Below, piece by piece: positions 44,664 through 58,035 of a stretch of 64,000 nucleotides of DNA. A model generated the notes under the pieces. It did no database searches and was not told the DNA's origin. It saw only the letters and a program-made list of their open reading frames with translations. This stretch comes from Thelonectria olida (lineage: Eukaryota; Ascomycota; Sordariomycetes; Hypocreales; Nectriaceae). The DNA is taken from the NCBI GenBank assembly GCA_020736575.1, contig JAGPYM010000004.1, positions 1,364,001 through 1,428,000 on the forward strand, read 5' to 3'. The stretch's first letter is position 1. Each line of letters starts with the position of its first letter. The position numbers were made by a program, and so were the translations under genes.

Positions 44664-47600
44664 TTATGTCCGGGGACTCCTCAAGAAACCAACTACGCCA
44701 CTGCAGTATCCCACCAACCCGTCTAATCGTGCACACTCCTTCACCTGGTATGCTTTCCACTCTCCCAAGGCTGCTAAGAGCGTCTCGTTCTCCATGACGA
44801 GGTCGAAGTGCAACCGAAGGAAGACGGTCATCCATGCCTGCATAAGCTCATAATCGCGACGAGCCTGAAGGCGGGCTGTCAGCGCGCGGATGAAGTGAAG
44901 CAACTCGTTGGAGGACTCGTCGCCGCTACCCACGGAGAGCGAGCGCAGCTCGAGATCCGCACTCGAAGGTGACAGGGACTTGAGATGCTCAATGAATTCG
45001 TCGTCTGAGATGTGGAATTAGTATAATGAGACTGGACTGATAGGAAACGAGATTAGACTTACAATTACCAGACACGGCTCCAGAGTGAAGCTTGGAGCTT
45101 AGCACATCCTCGAAACGAGCCTTCTCGAGTCTTGTAATTCGAGACTTGCTCTCGTCTTCTGCGGTAGGGTTCTGCTGCTGCGCCAATGCGCTGTCCTTGC
45201 TCGAAGGTAAGAAGAAAGGGGCCTTTTCTGGAAGCTTTGGAGCTTCAGTAGGCTTGTTGCGTTCCTTGATGAGATCGAGATGTAGCAGCGTCTGCCAGCG
45301 ACTCTTGGGGACCAGACTCAAAGTCGTCAAGTCAGCGCTAAGTTGATCAATGGTAGGCGCCACAACGTTATCCTGGCTTTCCTCTTGGTCTTCTTCGTAA
45401 GCACCCTCCACCATTCCCTGGTTCCCTTCGCCAGAGACAGTTGGGACGGCGACGTGGCCAATCTCCTTTTCTGAAATCTGCCGTGTTGGCACATGCTTGA
45501 ACAAGGCCTTGTTTGTCCAGAGCGTGACACCCATCTCATCTTGAATTGAAGCAGCCAGGTACTCGCCAGAGCTGGACATCGCGAGAGCCTTGCATGGCTT
45601 CTCTAGGCGAATGGCGTCGATCAAATGACTCGTCGGAAGATCCCAGACTCGAATGACATTGTCCTGGGACGAGGCAATGATCCACCGACCATCGCTGGAG
45701 AAGCAGAAGTCGTTAATAGTCTCTTGCGGGCCCCAGAACTCTCGAATGGTTCTCTTCGTCTCCATGTCAACTACTCGAATCGATAGATCCTCGCATGAAA
45801 AGGCCATCAGATTGCTCGCGGGGTGATATCTGCATCCGGTTGGGAATGTCATAGGTGCCCAGTCAATCTGCTCTAACAGGCCTCCAGTTAGGAAATCCCA
45901 GAACTTAATCTTTCCATCGAGAGAGCAAGACACGACGGTCTTGTTCATGGAGTCGACGACGAGACCAGTAACGCCTTTGGTATGCTTGCCAGTACCGGCG
46001 GGAAATTTGCTGCCCGATTCAGCCTGCAATTGCACAACATCATCAGCTTGTCGCAGCTGTTGCATCTTGAGTTGGCGGGCTTGAGCGGGAGTGAGTCTCG
46101 ACGGGAAGCGCTGCCGATGTGTGCCGGATTGCAAGTTGTACATGTCAATACCACCAGATTCAGAACCCACGAGAGCAAAGGTTCCGCAAGAACTGATGGT
46201 AACCGTAGAAACGTTGGTGCCATCTCCGGTTGGAAACGCCCATCTGCCCGCTCTCTTCCTCCCCCAGAACCAAGTTCTGGCATAAGGATCATTCTTGTGC
46301 GCTGTCACCACGCTTTCCCAGCCCGTCATTCCACTGATCTCAGCATCCTGAAGCTTCCTCTTGTCTTGAGTCTTCTGCCAGATCGATTGTTTGCCAGGCA
46401 TGGCACCGATACCACCATCGCGATTCAAGGAAGAGGCAATGCAAGTGATTTCGGGAGCCTTGAGATCTTCCAAAGTAGTTGTCGGGCCATGAGCGAGAGC
46501 ATTCGTTGCCAGAATTCCCACCTTCTTGGCTTTCTTGCGGATGTTGCCTTGACTGAGCTCCGAACTCTGGCCGTCACGACGCAGACTCCAGCCCCAGAGA
46601 CTTCGATCCAGACCACCACTAAGCAGCCACTTATTGCCGGCATCTGCACCGTCAAAGTCGGAGGGTAGGAATTGAAGGCAGCTGACGGGGCCGGCATGGC
46701 CGCTTCGCGAGTGCAGGATCCTCGGGATGGGGGAGAATGGAGTTTCGTCGAAAATCCAAGATTTGAGGGAGTTGTCACGGCCACTCGTGATGATAACTGG
46801 CTGGCAAGGGAGGAACTCGATCTTACTAACGCCCCCACGAATAGTGGTGTCATTGAAAGAGGGAGGGTTGTGAGCACTTCGCAGAACACCCATAACACGA
46901 CCTCCACCATTAAGGTCCCAGAAGGTTACATCTCCACTGGCAGCCGTCGATGTGGCCATCACACCGGCTTTTCGACCGTCTTGGCCAGCACCCAAGCCAT
47001 CGGTCCGGAAGGAGATAGCGTTGACTGGGGCTGCCGAGTTTCCAGCCTCTATCTGTATAACTCGTTTATCGGAGAGGACATTGGTAATGACAAGTGAACC
47101 TTCAGAGTATGCGATGGCTAGGAGGGATAGTGCAGGACTCGGTTCGAGACAAGTGACAGCACCGCATTCGGGGGAGGGAGGGAGGATGGTGTAGATGAGC
47201 TTTCCGGTGCTGATGTTCCAAATTTCAACCCAACCGTCTTTTCGGCCGACAAAGACTTTATTTAAGAAGGTGGGCATGGAGACGACACCACCAGTGATTT
47301 CGTTGCCGCCCTTGCTGGCGGCCATGGTATGAATCGTCGTGTAGTGTTCGAGGGTGGCTGTCTTGAAAACTTCGAGTCTGGTTACGGCACAGGCGACGGT
47401 CCATGTACCCAACACTAGGATCTGCTGGATAGGCTCATCCAAGTCAGACGGCAGCTGAAGTTCGTCCACCTTCTTGCCTCTCTGGAAGACCCAGATGCCG
47501 TGGGACTCGCCCTTTTTCGATCCTCCCCATGCCGCAAAGATCTTCTCCTTCCACGCTAGAGTCGCAGTGATATCGGCGGGGGTCTGAGGTCGCGTAATGA

Positions 47601-47896
47601 AGACGAGGTTGAGACCGCGGCGTAGATCGTAGGTCTGAATTGATCTGCCAACCGAGGTTGAGATTTGGAAAGTGGTCTTTCCGAGGGGTATCGAAGTGAA
47701 AGGGACACTTGTGGGAGATACGAGACCAATCGTCTAATGAGGATGAGAGTTAGAATATGCCGGGATGTCGCAATTGAGAAGCACGTACTCGGAAGGGAGC
47801 AAAGATCCTGGAGGAATTAGAGGCAGTCTTTGTGGCATTGGAGGGAGTCGCTGTCTTCTGGCGTTTGACCAGCGGCTGGTCGTCGGAGTGAGGCAT
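44664..47896 (-). CDS. UTP21: U3 snoRNP/SSU processome WD40 protein UTP21
   Basis: Utp21 (human WDR36) is a tandem WD40 protein of the UTP-B subcomplex, needed for early 18S rRNA processing in the nucleolus. Exons 47789-47896, 45063-47733 and 44664-45004 encode 1039 residues. WD repeats recur through two propellers, for example VEIWNISTGKLIYTI, VSCSLDGKIKFWDFLTGGL and IIASSQDNVIRVWDLPTSHL. The C-terminal Utp21 domain includes SRWQTLLHLDLIKERNKP, SGNYDEFIEHLKSLSPSSAD and ARRDYELMQAWMTVFLRLHF. The N-terminus has a basic patch (LVKRQKTATPS). The last intron splits the Tyr codon in SGNYDEF. It is divergent from VIP1 and convergent with TVP15. Confidence 0.96.
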
Positions 47897-48930
47897 CGCG
47901 ACCTTGGGCAACGCGGCTGGGAAGGGGAATCTGCGCGAGCTGGTAGCTGGCTATGTCATATGAGGCTGGTTGGTTGGCGATGTTGCGACCATCTCCAAAT
48001 TTTTTTGGCGGTGTCTCTAGCGGGCGCATTTTCTGCCACCCCACTTTCCGCCTTTACTCACTGAAGTTGCAGCAGCTCTCTGGTTGGCTTAACAGGTCAA
48101 GGCGCCTCAACCAACCAAATCGCCTAAGAACCTAGGTAGGTATCCAGATGGAGGAAGGAATCCAATGAGCACGAGCAGCGGCAAATGTAGTGGAGAGGAT
48201 GGAGATCTACGAACGGCATGTCAGAAAAATTGACAAGATGCGACATGAGAATTCGTATCGGCGGCAGTGAAGAGCACTCAGTGGGCCTCAGTCAGCGAGA
48301 ATAGCAAAGAGACAGGTGACTGACTGCAGAATGCACATGATACATACATGCCTGTGAGCGACGAGACCTTGCCATGACGAAAAGCACACAGTATCCACTC
48401 TTGTTGGGTCCTCTTCAGCACTGCAGCAGCGTCGCACCGATGTCGTCGTTGGAATTGAGCCACTGCCAGATACCTGTATTGATGGGTTTCCCCTGATACT
48501 GGCTCGATTTGATGCCCTGGCCAGCCCCGAGCTCAATTTGTTATTCGTGCGCGTGATAGCTGAAGGCGGTCATGCCCCTGCGTTTGGTGCGAAACCGCGT
48601 CTTCAACGCTTCCCAGAATGCAAACCATCGCGCTCCAAAGAAAAGAAAGTCTCCGAGCTCGTGAGCAAAGCTCTTGCCGCGGATGGTCGAGCGAGTCCCT
48701 CCAAACTGCGATCAGCCTAGTTCCTCCCCCAATCCGTGTGTCTATGCAAGTCACTCAAGCCACCCACATGTCGTACCTTGAGACCTGACCTCGGATCGAT
48801 CAGCTGTGATGGATTGGGATGTACTAATTTTGGTGCGTTCTTGTCTCATTGTTATGGGTCTGCATGTCAATTTTCTCCTCGTGAACATTGAAAACAGATA
48901 AACTGAACTCGAAAGCAGGTGGATCCATAC

Positions 48931-48942
48931 GTACCTAGGTAC
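48931..48942. promoter_or_regulatory. GTACCTAGGTAC palindrome
   Basis: Perfect 12-base palindrome in the UTP21/VIP1 divergent region. It is a member of the dispersed family described in the findings. Confidence 0.45.
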
Positions 48943-49398
48943 ATATGTCATCAAATCTTTCTTCTCTTGTCCCTCAAATCAATGGACATTCTTCTCTCTT
49001 CTCTCTTCGGCCTCCGGTGACCACTGCGTCCATAAGCTGCCCCTCTAAAGATATCATCGTCCCCGTCCAGTTCCAGCTGACCCTCCTTTGCCCCCTCCTC
49101 CAGCCAGCTCGATTCAGGGACCGAACCCCGCCGATGGACCCAGATGTCCCCAGGGCCCAGGCTCGAATTCTCCATCGTGACCGATGTGAAAAACCAACTC
49201 CAATAGAAATCGTTCTCGGACTTGTCCAGGGTTGCAGTTAAAGGATCCAGCCGTGCATCTGAATCGTTACTGGATCGCGCTGATTTTCCAGGCCCGGGTA
49301 TCCTAATGTCACATCACCAATCCAACATCAGGCCGACGTCGTGGATCTTGAGTGTGTTGCGTCATCGAGACCTCTGATTCGACACCCAGACGAATTGG

Positions 49399-49421
49399 AA
49401 AAAAAAAAAAAAAAAAAAAAA
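49399..49421. repeat. Poly-A run, 23 bases
   Basis: Uninterrupted homopolymer 470 bases upstream of VIP1. It may be a nucleosome-free promoter tract. The run is too isolated to call a retroposed tail, and no flanking duplication is seen. Confidence 0.85.
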
Positions 49422-49890
49422 TAATCGACCCTGCAGTGGCGGCGCATCCACCGTTTCTCAACGGCCATTGACACGAAGCCATCCAAGACACTGGGCAGTT
49501 CCATCCAAGTGTCCTGGCCCCGGCTAATCACGATTGCATCAGACCTGCCGAGACCTGGGCTGGCTTCCGTGTCCCGACCCGCCGGATGCAGTCTCTCGGG
49601 ACCTATCAAACCAACTCCGCTGAGACACACGAGGACAAACTAACTGCAACCGATGACAGTCAAGCCCGGGCCTTGATAAACTTGGTGCCACCCTGAGCCA
49701 AGCAAAGTCTCTTAGCATCTGCATTGTCAATTGCTCGCTGCTTAAAGTCTCCCCGCCCCAGATCTTTCAGCTACCAACAAGCCCAACGTCTAGGTTCGCA
49801 GCTCCAACATCTTGACTCTGGGAAACTGAGCTCTAGGTTCTCCTTAGCCTCCCGCCCTCGGCACACAACACGCACACACACCCTTCAGCC

Positions 49891-52800
49891 ATGGATGTTG
49901 TGGATGTCGTAGACATAGCAATACTGGACACCATGGACGGACCGGGCCCGAATCTTGTTGGCACCGCCGCCGCCGTAGATAACACAACCTGCTCGACTAG
50001 TCCTTCCGCCGACGTTTCTTCCGACTTTTCTTCTCATCGTCCTTCTTCCCTTCCTCACCCACCGCCGCCCCAGTCAACCCAATCCAGGCTTTCCCGCAAT
50101 CCGTGTCAATCGCAGTCGCCACAGTCCTCGACGCCCCTGGCTAATTCCGTCGCCACTAGAAAGGGACGTTGTGCTGAACCAGGCACCTCAGACCTTCATA
50201 CCCATCGTGCCAATAGTTTCTCTATCCCGCCGCACTCGTCGAGCACTTTGAAAAGTCCCAGATCTCGTTTCACCCGCGCAAGAGGAGAGTCCACGACATC
50301 GGACGCCTGGAGCGACGACCTCGCGCTAGCCGACTCCCAGCTTGCCCTGGGCGAAGATCCCCACCAGCTGCACAATTCTTTGTCTGTCGCCGCCACCGAC
50401 AACAACTCTCTCTACACCGTCTCGCCAGAGCCCACCGCAATTCCGAAATCCTTTCCATCTGACCCTCAGGCCAAGAGGTTATCTGGAAACTCGCTCTACT
50501 CCCTGGCCTCAGCTCGCGGAGTTATCACCCCGTCAACTTCTGGGCACGGCTCAGAGCTTGGAACCCCTCCTCGCTCGGTGCCCAGTTTCATCTCGTCGGC
50601 CAAGGGTTTGGGTTCTTCTCAATCTCAATCCGAAGCTGGACTGTCCAACGTGACTGTTACCACTTCGTCAACTACTAACTCAGGCCAACCGGGCGCCGGG
50701 CATCACCATTTGACCCCGCGGGACTCTCATTCCCAGCCACTCGACTTGAGAAAACGAACTCACCGTGCCGAAACGATGCAGAACAGCGCACCCAACTTGC
50801 GTACCCAGCCCGACAGGTCCCGCAGTCGGGCAAAGAGGCGCTTCAGTGGTAGCACGGCAACAAGCAGTCACAGCCCGAGCAGTGAAAGGGGGCCCCATCA
50901 TCGCGAAAGGGAGGATGGTAAGACTTTCTGCTCTCCCCAAGCAACGAATTCCGCTCGCATCAGAAACCCTAACACAAAGCAGTGAAACCGGCTCGATGGG
51001 GCGTTATCGGTGTCTGTGCCCTTGATGTCAAGGCTAGGAGCAAGCCGAGCAGGACCATCTTGAACCGCCTCATCGCCAATCGCGAGTTTGATGTGGTGGT
51101 TTTTGGCGACAAAGTGATCCTCGACGAAGGTAAGTTTATTCAGGAGTCAAGAGCTGGGTTGTCTTTGCAGAACCGCGCTAATTCTAATGTTTCAGAGGTT
51201 GAGAACTGGCCCATCTGGTGAGTCTCTGAGCTCTCGGTGAGCTGAAGCAGCATAGTGGAGTGCATCGACCACCTCAGCTGCAACAGGCACGTGCCCTCCT
51301 TCCGTAAACGATTGCTGATGATTCCCAGCGACTACCTCATCTCCTTCTACTCGGATGGCTTCCCACTTGAAAAAGCGATTGCATATGTAAAGGCTCGGAA
51401 GCCTTTCTGTGTCAACGATGTTCCAATGCAGCAGGTTCTTTGGGATCGCCGTCTCTGCCTCCATTTACTCGACAAAATTCATGTTCGCACACCGAAGCGC
51501 CTCGAGGTGAGCCGCGATGGCGGCCCCCAGATTCTTACTCAAGATGTCGCCAAGCATATTAAGGATATATCGGGAGTTGTTTTAGAACCAGTTGACCCCA
51601 ACAAGTTTCTTCCTCCCCGCAAGGTAGAATTGGTTGAAGATGACGATGCTCTCAGCGTGGACGGCCAGGTCCTGAGGAAGCCTTTTGTGGAAAAGCCGAC
51701 CAGTGGCGAGGATCACAATATCATCATTTACTTCCCTAAGAGCGCCGGTGGAGGCGCAAGAAAGCTCTTCAGGAAGATTGGGAACAAGAGCTCCGATTTC
51801 ATTCCTGACCTGACCATTCCTCGAGCGATTACCGAACCCAACAGCAGCTACATCTACGAAAGCTTTATGCAAGTTGACAACGCAGAGGACGTCAAGGCAT
51901 ACACTGTGGGACCTAACTATTGTCACGCAGAGACCCGAAAGAGCCCAGTCGTCGATGGCGTAGTCAGGAGAAACACCCATGGAAAGGAACTGCGTTACGT
52001 TACTGCGTTGGCTGCGGACGAAAAGGAAATGGCAAGCAAGATTTCTACCGCATTTGGTCAGAGAGTCTGTGGATTTGACTTATTACGAGCATCCGGCAAG
52101 AGTTACGTAATTGACGTCAACGGTTGGAGTTTCGTCAAGGACAACGATGAGTACTACGAGCACTGCGCAAATATTCTCAAGGATATCTTTATCAAGGAAA
52201 AGATGCGCCGTGGCGGTGTCACTCCACCGATCCCCTCGCCTGCCCCATCGGACACGGATCCCTTCACTCGAGCTGCCATCGCATTCAAGGATCGTGAGCC
52301 TGCCAGTATACCGAGTACGAACGGAACCAAAAGCTCCAACGGTAATCACACGAACGGCGGCGATACTCAAAGCATTGAGTCCTTCCGTCGTGTTCCTAGC
52401 GGACCTTCCGTACCCACGGAGAGCGAGCTATCGACGAAAACTCCAGGTTCGGTTTCTCAAGCTCCTACTCCCCTGGATTTGTCGATTCCAGGCTCAACTT
52501 CAACAACCCCGTCAAATTATAATGTGTCTACTTTGGGAGACTCGTTTCCTCCAACTCAAGACGAGGGTAACGTGCCAGCCCCACCACTGCCAAAGCACTC
52601 TTGGAAGCTCAAGGGTATGGTGTCTGTTATCCGACATGCAGACCGAACTCCAAAGCAGAAGTACAAGTTTACTTTTCATACGAAGCCGTTTATTGCCCTC
52701 CTCAAAGGTCACCAAGAAGAAGTGTTGTTGATTGGTGAGGCTGCGCTGTCAAGCGTCATACAAGCCGTTGACGTGGCATTCCAAGAGGATGTCGAGGATC

Positions 52801-54901
52801 GAGTGAAGCTTCGGTCACTTCGGAATGTTCTCGTAAAGAAGGGCAGCTGGGCTGGTACTAAGGTTCAGATCAAACCAATGTTCCGCAAGAAGAAAACGGA
52901 GCCTGCACAAACAGTGGATGAGATGACAGGCGTAACCGGGCCCGTCGCGCCCGGTGTAGTTGAGGACGGAGGGAATTCATCTTCCAAGGAAGAACCTCAC
53001 GCCCCCCCCAAGCGCCATGATTCGCTTTCTGGTGTGACAATGTCCAAGTTCACGGCCGCCGAGGAGAGTCTTGTTCTTGACAAGTTACAGCTGATTGTCA
53101 AATGGGGTGGCGAGCCCACTCACTCGGCGCGATACCAGGCTCAAGAGCTCGGAGAGAGCATGCGCAATGACTTGATGCTACTTAATAGGGACATCCTTGA
53201 CGAAGTACACGTCTTTAGTAGTTCCGAGAGACGAGTCACCACGAGCGCTCAAATCTGGACAGCCTCCTTTTTGGGTCAGAAGGACATTCCCGAAGACTTC
53301 ATTACGATCCGCAAGGATCTACTGGATGACTCAAACGCTGCGAAGGATGAGATGGATAAAGTGAAGAAGAAGCTGAAGGGACTTTTGCGCAAAGGCAACG
53401 AGCGACCAGCCCAGTTTGCCTGGCCAGAAAACATGCCAGAGCCTTCCGAGGTTCAGACTCGAGTCGTGCAGCTGATGAAATTTCACCGTCGCGTGATGCA
53501 GTACAACTACACCAAGCTGTACAGCGGCGCTGTCAATTCTCTCAACGCCATTTCCAACCCGAGCACCGAGAAACTGACAGGAGATGGTTCCAGCTCCTCC
53601 ATTGCCTCGTCTCTCTCACATGTCAATGCCGTCAACAACATCCAGTCTCGGTGGTGCTGTGGCGAAGACGCCGAGCTGTTCCGAGAACGATGGGAAAAGC
53701 TCTTCGCTGAGTTTTGTGACGGCGATAAAGTCGACCCTAGCAAGATATCAGAGTTGTATGACACGATGAAGTTTGACGCCTTGCACAACCGCCAGTTCCT
53801 CGAGTGGGTGTATACGCCACCAACGCACATGCTTGAGGAATACGGTTCCGCAATCACAGAAGCAAAGCCGAAGGCATCGGAGGAAAGCAAGCATTCTGAC
53901 GACGTCAAACAGGAGAAAAGCCAGAATCCATCTCCCGAGGGCTCCGACAGAGCCGATGCCGGTAGTAGATCTGCCTCGGTCAAGAAGCTCTTCAGGAGAC
54001 GATCGTTTCTTAACAATCTTCGACATGCCAACGAAGGAGCGCCGCCGGAGCAATATTTCCGCCTCTACAAGGGCACAAACCAGAATGCTACCAAAACGGA
54101 TGCACGTCACGAGCCCTTGCAGGAACTTTATCGCCTTGCAAAGGTGCTTTTTGACTTTATTTGCCCCCAGGAATACGGTATCTCGGACAGTGAGAAACTG
54201 GAGATCGGCCTGCTTACATCCCTCCCTCTCCTCAAGGAAATTGTTCAGGACCTAGAGGAAATGCAAGCCTCTGATGACGGGAAATCCTTCTTCTACTTCA
54301 CCAAGGAATCCCACATCTATACGCTGCTCAATTGCATCATCGAGGGAGGCATCGAAACGAAAATCAAACGGAGCACCATTCCCGAGCTCGACTACCTCTC
54401 GCAGATCAGTTTCGAGCTATACGAATCGGAGACAAAGACCGCGACCGATAACGGATCAGCAGACGACGAGCCGACTTTCACCTACAGCATCCGCATCACC
54501 ATCAGCCCAGGCTGCCACGTCTTTGACCCCCTGCACGTCCAACTGGACAGCCGACATTGCATCGGGTGCGCACCTAGACGGAGCTTGACCGCCCACGCGG
54601 ATTGGCTGCAAGTTATCAAGACACTCCGTGCTAAGTTTAACCAGTAAATTGCTATATGATAGATCGTTATTCCCTCGTGACAGATTAACTAACACCGTTG
54701 TGCAGGGTCAAGCTTCCCAAGACATTCCTGGCGGTCAACTTGTCTGATGCTTTCACGTTCGAGGAGAATGAGCGACAGGGTAGCGACACCGACATGTTGG
54801 AGATCAAGTCAATATCACACAACCACCTCGGTTTCAACTCGACCAAGCCGAATGGAGATGCTCAACCCGCTCTGGGGAATGGAACCGAGGCTGCCCCCTA
54901 G
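49891..54901 (+). CDS. VIP1: Inositol hexakisphosphate/IP7 kinase-phosphatase VIP1 (Asp1)
   Basis: Bifunctional enzyme making and removing 1-position inositol pyrophosphates; regulates phosphate signalling, growth polarity and the microtubule cytoskeleton. Exons 49891-50917, 50983-51129, 51196-51217, 51329-54643 and 54706-54901 encode 1568 residues. Residues 1 to about 342 are Ser/Pro/Thr-rich and probably disordered. The ATP-grasp kinase starts [20 protein letters not shown], with [20 protein letters not shown] and later [21 protein letters not shown] Ser/Thr linker precedes the histidine-phosphatase domain, which opens at [18 protein letters not shown] (about residue 830). [40 protein letters not shown] and [10 protein letters not shown] lie further on. 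Exon 3 has only 22 bases. The last intron restores [19 protein letters not shown]; the frame otherwise ends early. A second ATG at 49933 is an alternative start. Confidence 0.95.
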
Positions 54902-57836
54902 CTCCGGAAGAAAGTCTGAATGGCACATGATCTGATGAGTCATTGCTTTAGGGCAGGGCTTCGGAAGATCTGATGCGTCCACTACGTACAACTTGACACA
55001 CCGCAGTTCTTTTCTCTCGACCTTCCCCCCCTTCCCCATTCGAAAACCTGGTCAATTGATCTAGGAAAAGCACAACCCCGTCTTGGGCCGGTGGGGGTTC
55101 ATTATATCATCTTTAGTTCTGGAATACATTCGAGAATCTGTCATAGGATGTGCGAAAGGGCCGGATAGACAAAAAGGAAACTAAACATCAATACAAGCGA
55201 ACGACCATACACCGAAATTTCCCATGATACGTGATGATGTGATTGAGGATGCGAGCATCAGGCCTTGTCCAGGGTGGATGTAAAATTGTCGAAGGGTACC
55301 CAGTACCCCTCCCCGGTCTACCTACGACACTGTATTCGCTCGAGTGTATGTACTTCGTAGACGTATTGACATGCAGGGGCAGCATGATCCCGTAAGACTG
55401 CTGCATTCACTTGCATGTGTCGGTGATAGACTTGCGGAAAATAAACACAGACGGCGCTCAGGGCGCGGACTGGAGTCCCTCGAGGGCACGCATAAAGATT
55501 CCGCCGTTTTGGAGATATTGACATGGTTGGAAAGCGCTGGGACGAGATTGGTCTATGAGGATCGGGCCCCTTCTTTTGCCATTCCATGAGGGTTCGATAG
55601 TTCGAAGGCTCAAGGGTACGAGGGACCAGTAATCTGGGTCATCACCACAGGGCGATCTTCTCACGTGGTGAGTTTCCCCTGAAACTTGCACCGAGGATAT
55701 GGACGTGGGACTGGAATCTCTTGGATCAGGGTTCAGACCAGGCCAGGCCATGTAGTGGCATCACCAAATCCTGACCCTCGGGAGCCGCTACGGTCGAGAC
55801 GACGGTAAAAACAGTGGGGGTGTTCGCTCGCAAACCAGGCTCAAACGGGGTCCTATCGTCGACTACGTAGTATGGAGGGAGAGGACAATGACATGGCGGT
55901 AATAAACTGGGAAGGGGAACGATGTTCGACTGCGTGTTCTGGAGATCGCGAGATCCACAGGAGACACTCACTCATCCAGTGGCCTGTTCTGGTCGACCTG
56001 TCGCCTCATGGGAGGCTGGGCAATCAACATGGACGAAATTGCGGTTGCTGTCCCTTGACATGGGATGGGAGAAAACTTCTCCATGGTGGAAAAGGGTCCT
56101 AGGATCGAAATGGCTGTCCAGGATCGAGCGGGCACAGAGGCAATCGGGGAACATTTCGTTGATGCCTCGACGCACCCCCAGAAAGATGAACCCACCGTCA
56201 AGTCAAGAATTAGCCGCAAATAAGTGGATCTGGGCGTGATCGTAAGATGAAGTTCTGTGGGAGGGGGCTGTCTCGGCTGGCCACGACGTCACTGAAAGGC
56301 CCATGGCAGCAGTGACAGGGTCAAGGGCGACGGGGGTGAACACCGACCAGGGCAAACACATGTCTTGCAATGACAGATCCGAAGCGGAAGACGTCTGCAG
56401 TTGGGGAAATGCTATGCCGACGCCCGGCAGATGTACATGGGGCTCGTTCAACTCGGACACGGGACGAACGGCCAATTGCTCTTGGCCTTTGCTTGATAGA
56501 GGTAGTTAGGTTGTGACTGACAACACTTCTTATCCCGCCCTTTGTTGGCTTCCATGTACTCAGTCGACTCGTACTCCGTATTGCTACGAGACGGTACGCA
56601 TCACCACAAAGTTGAACCAGGGCTCGAAACGAGGCAATGCCATTCCCTTTGGCCGAGACTGCTCGGTGTAAGTGCAGAGGATTCTGTGTTTCACGGATTG
56701 ATGCGCCATGTCTCATGGAAGGCGGCAACGCCGGAGACGAAAGACCTGTCTCGGTTTCAGCCGTCAAGGACAGTGCTGCTGGTCTAGGCGTGGATGCTGA
56801 TGGTTGCTGACAAAGGGCGGTACGACGTCGACGCTCAATGGAGTTTTGACAACACGCGGATCGATAATTGAGCGTTGCTTGCTTGCGCCTCAAGTGCGCC
56901 GTGCAGCCGGGTGGCGTTTGAGCCGTCGCCCGCGGGGCCGGCTTGAGTCCCGGAGGGGGCACTAATTCGGAGACAAAACGTGCAAACGAAACTGTGGAAC
57001 GAACGGCCGTTATGAGTTGTGGCAGCGCTGGTGGTGAAAGAAGAGCCAAGGCCGCATATCACAGATCATTGACAGACTACCGACCATCCAACTAACCGGA
57101 AGTATTCATGCCGCTATTGTTGTCATGGCTGTCGTGGAGTAGCTAGGCCATGTTCTGGAAATTTTGAGCCACTCGGAAGTAAACGCCCCCAAAGAGGCAT
57201 TGCATTGAGGAGGTTTGCCGACGAGGCATTGGCATGATATTGGTCCGTGTTGAAAAGACCAAGCAGGACGGGATTTGGCAGGGGAACAAAATCCGGTAGA
57301 ATGGATAATTAGAGATGAGAGCAGGGCGTGTATAGGGCTTGGGCAGGGCTTGGGCATGCGGGCCAGTTATTCGGTCGATCAGTGATGGAGGCAGCAAGGA
57401 ATGATAGACAAGGCTTTCCATGTCGTGCCCTGCAGGACGGGCTCACGCTGCAGTGTCCCGAGGGGTGCTTCCGTGACGGAAAGAGAAGAGACAGGAAAAG
57501 AAGAGGTGACAGGGAACAGGAAAAGCTGTCTCCCTAGATCCTGGTGTCCGGAAGAGAGCCTATTTGTTTGCTGACTTCTGGGCGTGGGCGTAGGTTTGCG
57601 GTCGAAGGCTCTTCGTTTGAGGCGCATATTTGGCGACGAGGTCATGATGACTACCACAAGCAGACGCATCTGTAGGTTTTTGCCGTTGTTTTCTCGTAGT
57701 GGTCAAGTAGGGTCTGATGGACAGGGGTAGAGGAGATTTCAATCGGGTATAGGAGCGACGTGGAGAGCATTGGGGGTAAGGCGAATAGGAAGCCAAAATG
57801 GGAATTGTAGACGACGATGAGCGTGGAGGAGTGTGG

Positions 57837-57871
57837 AGTTTGATGGAGTTTGATGGAGTTGACGGAGTTGA
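57837..57871. repeat. Tandem GGAGTTTGAT repeat
   Basis: Two to three near-perfect 10-base units followed by two decayed copies (ggagttgac, ggagttgaa). Non-coding minisatellite. Confidence 0.7.
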
Positions 57872-57903
57872 AGTGGAGGAGGAGGAAGCAGGTGCTACCT
57901 ATT

Positions 57904-57917
57904 CGTAGGTACCTACG
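57904..57917. promoter_or_regulatory. CGTAGGTACCTACG palindrome
   Basis: Perfect 14-base palindrome, the longest member of the TAGGTACCTA family in this window. It lies inside the gene-poor region, far from any recognised start codon. Confidence 0.45.
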
Positions 57918-57989
57918 CAACCAACTGCTTCGTACGGCACCTTCCATACTCCATTGCGGTACATACGAGGGAGGAGCAACGGAGGAGCG

Positions 57990-58035
57990 GCGGTGGAGAT
58001 GCAAGTGCAGGTGCAGATGCAGGTGCAGGTGGCTT
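57990..58035. repeat. GGTGCA/GATGCA hexamer tandem
   Basis: About seven units alternating between gatgca, agtgca and ggtgca. Simple repeat with no coding evidence. Confidence 0.75.

Larger units (their letters stand above)
47897..49890. other. Divergent promoter region, UTP21 and VIP1
   Basis: A 2-kb shared upstream region. It contains CCTAGGTAGGTA at 48131-48142, the 12-base palindrome GTACCTAGGTAC at 48931-48942, and a 23-base A run at 49399-49421. Several 60 to 100 codon frames occur, but none looks like a protein. The VIP1-proximal 130 bases are C/A-rich leader. Confidence 0.55.

Noticed and set aside
45982..46668. 228-codon plus-strand ORF opposite UTP21
   Set aside because: It is a shadow of the UTP21 coding strand. 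The minus frame carries clear WD repeats, while the plus peptide matches nothing.
49399..49421. Poly-A run as the tail of a retroposon
   Set aside because: No upstream element, target duplication or coding remnant was seen. It reads as a simple promoter tract.
56321..57049. 242-codon minus-strand ORF as a gene
   Set aside because: The peptide is Arg/Ser/Pro-rich with no motif, hydrophobic segment or splice-supported extension. It looks like chance in GC-rich spacer.
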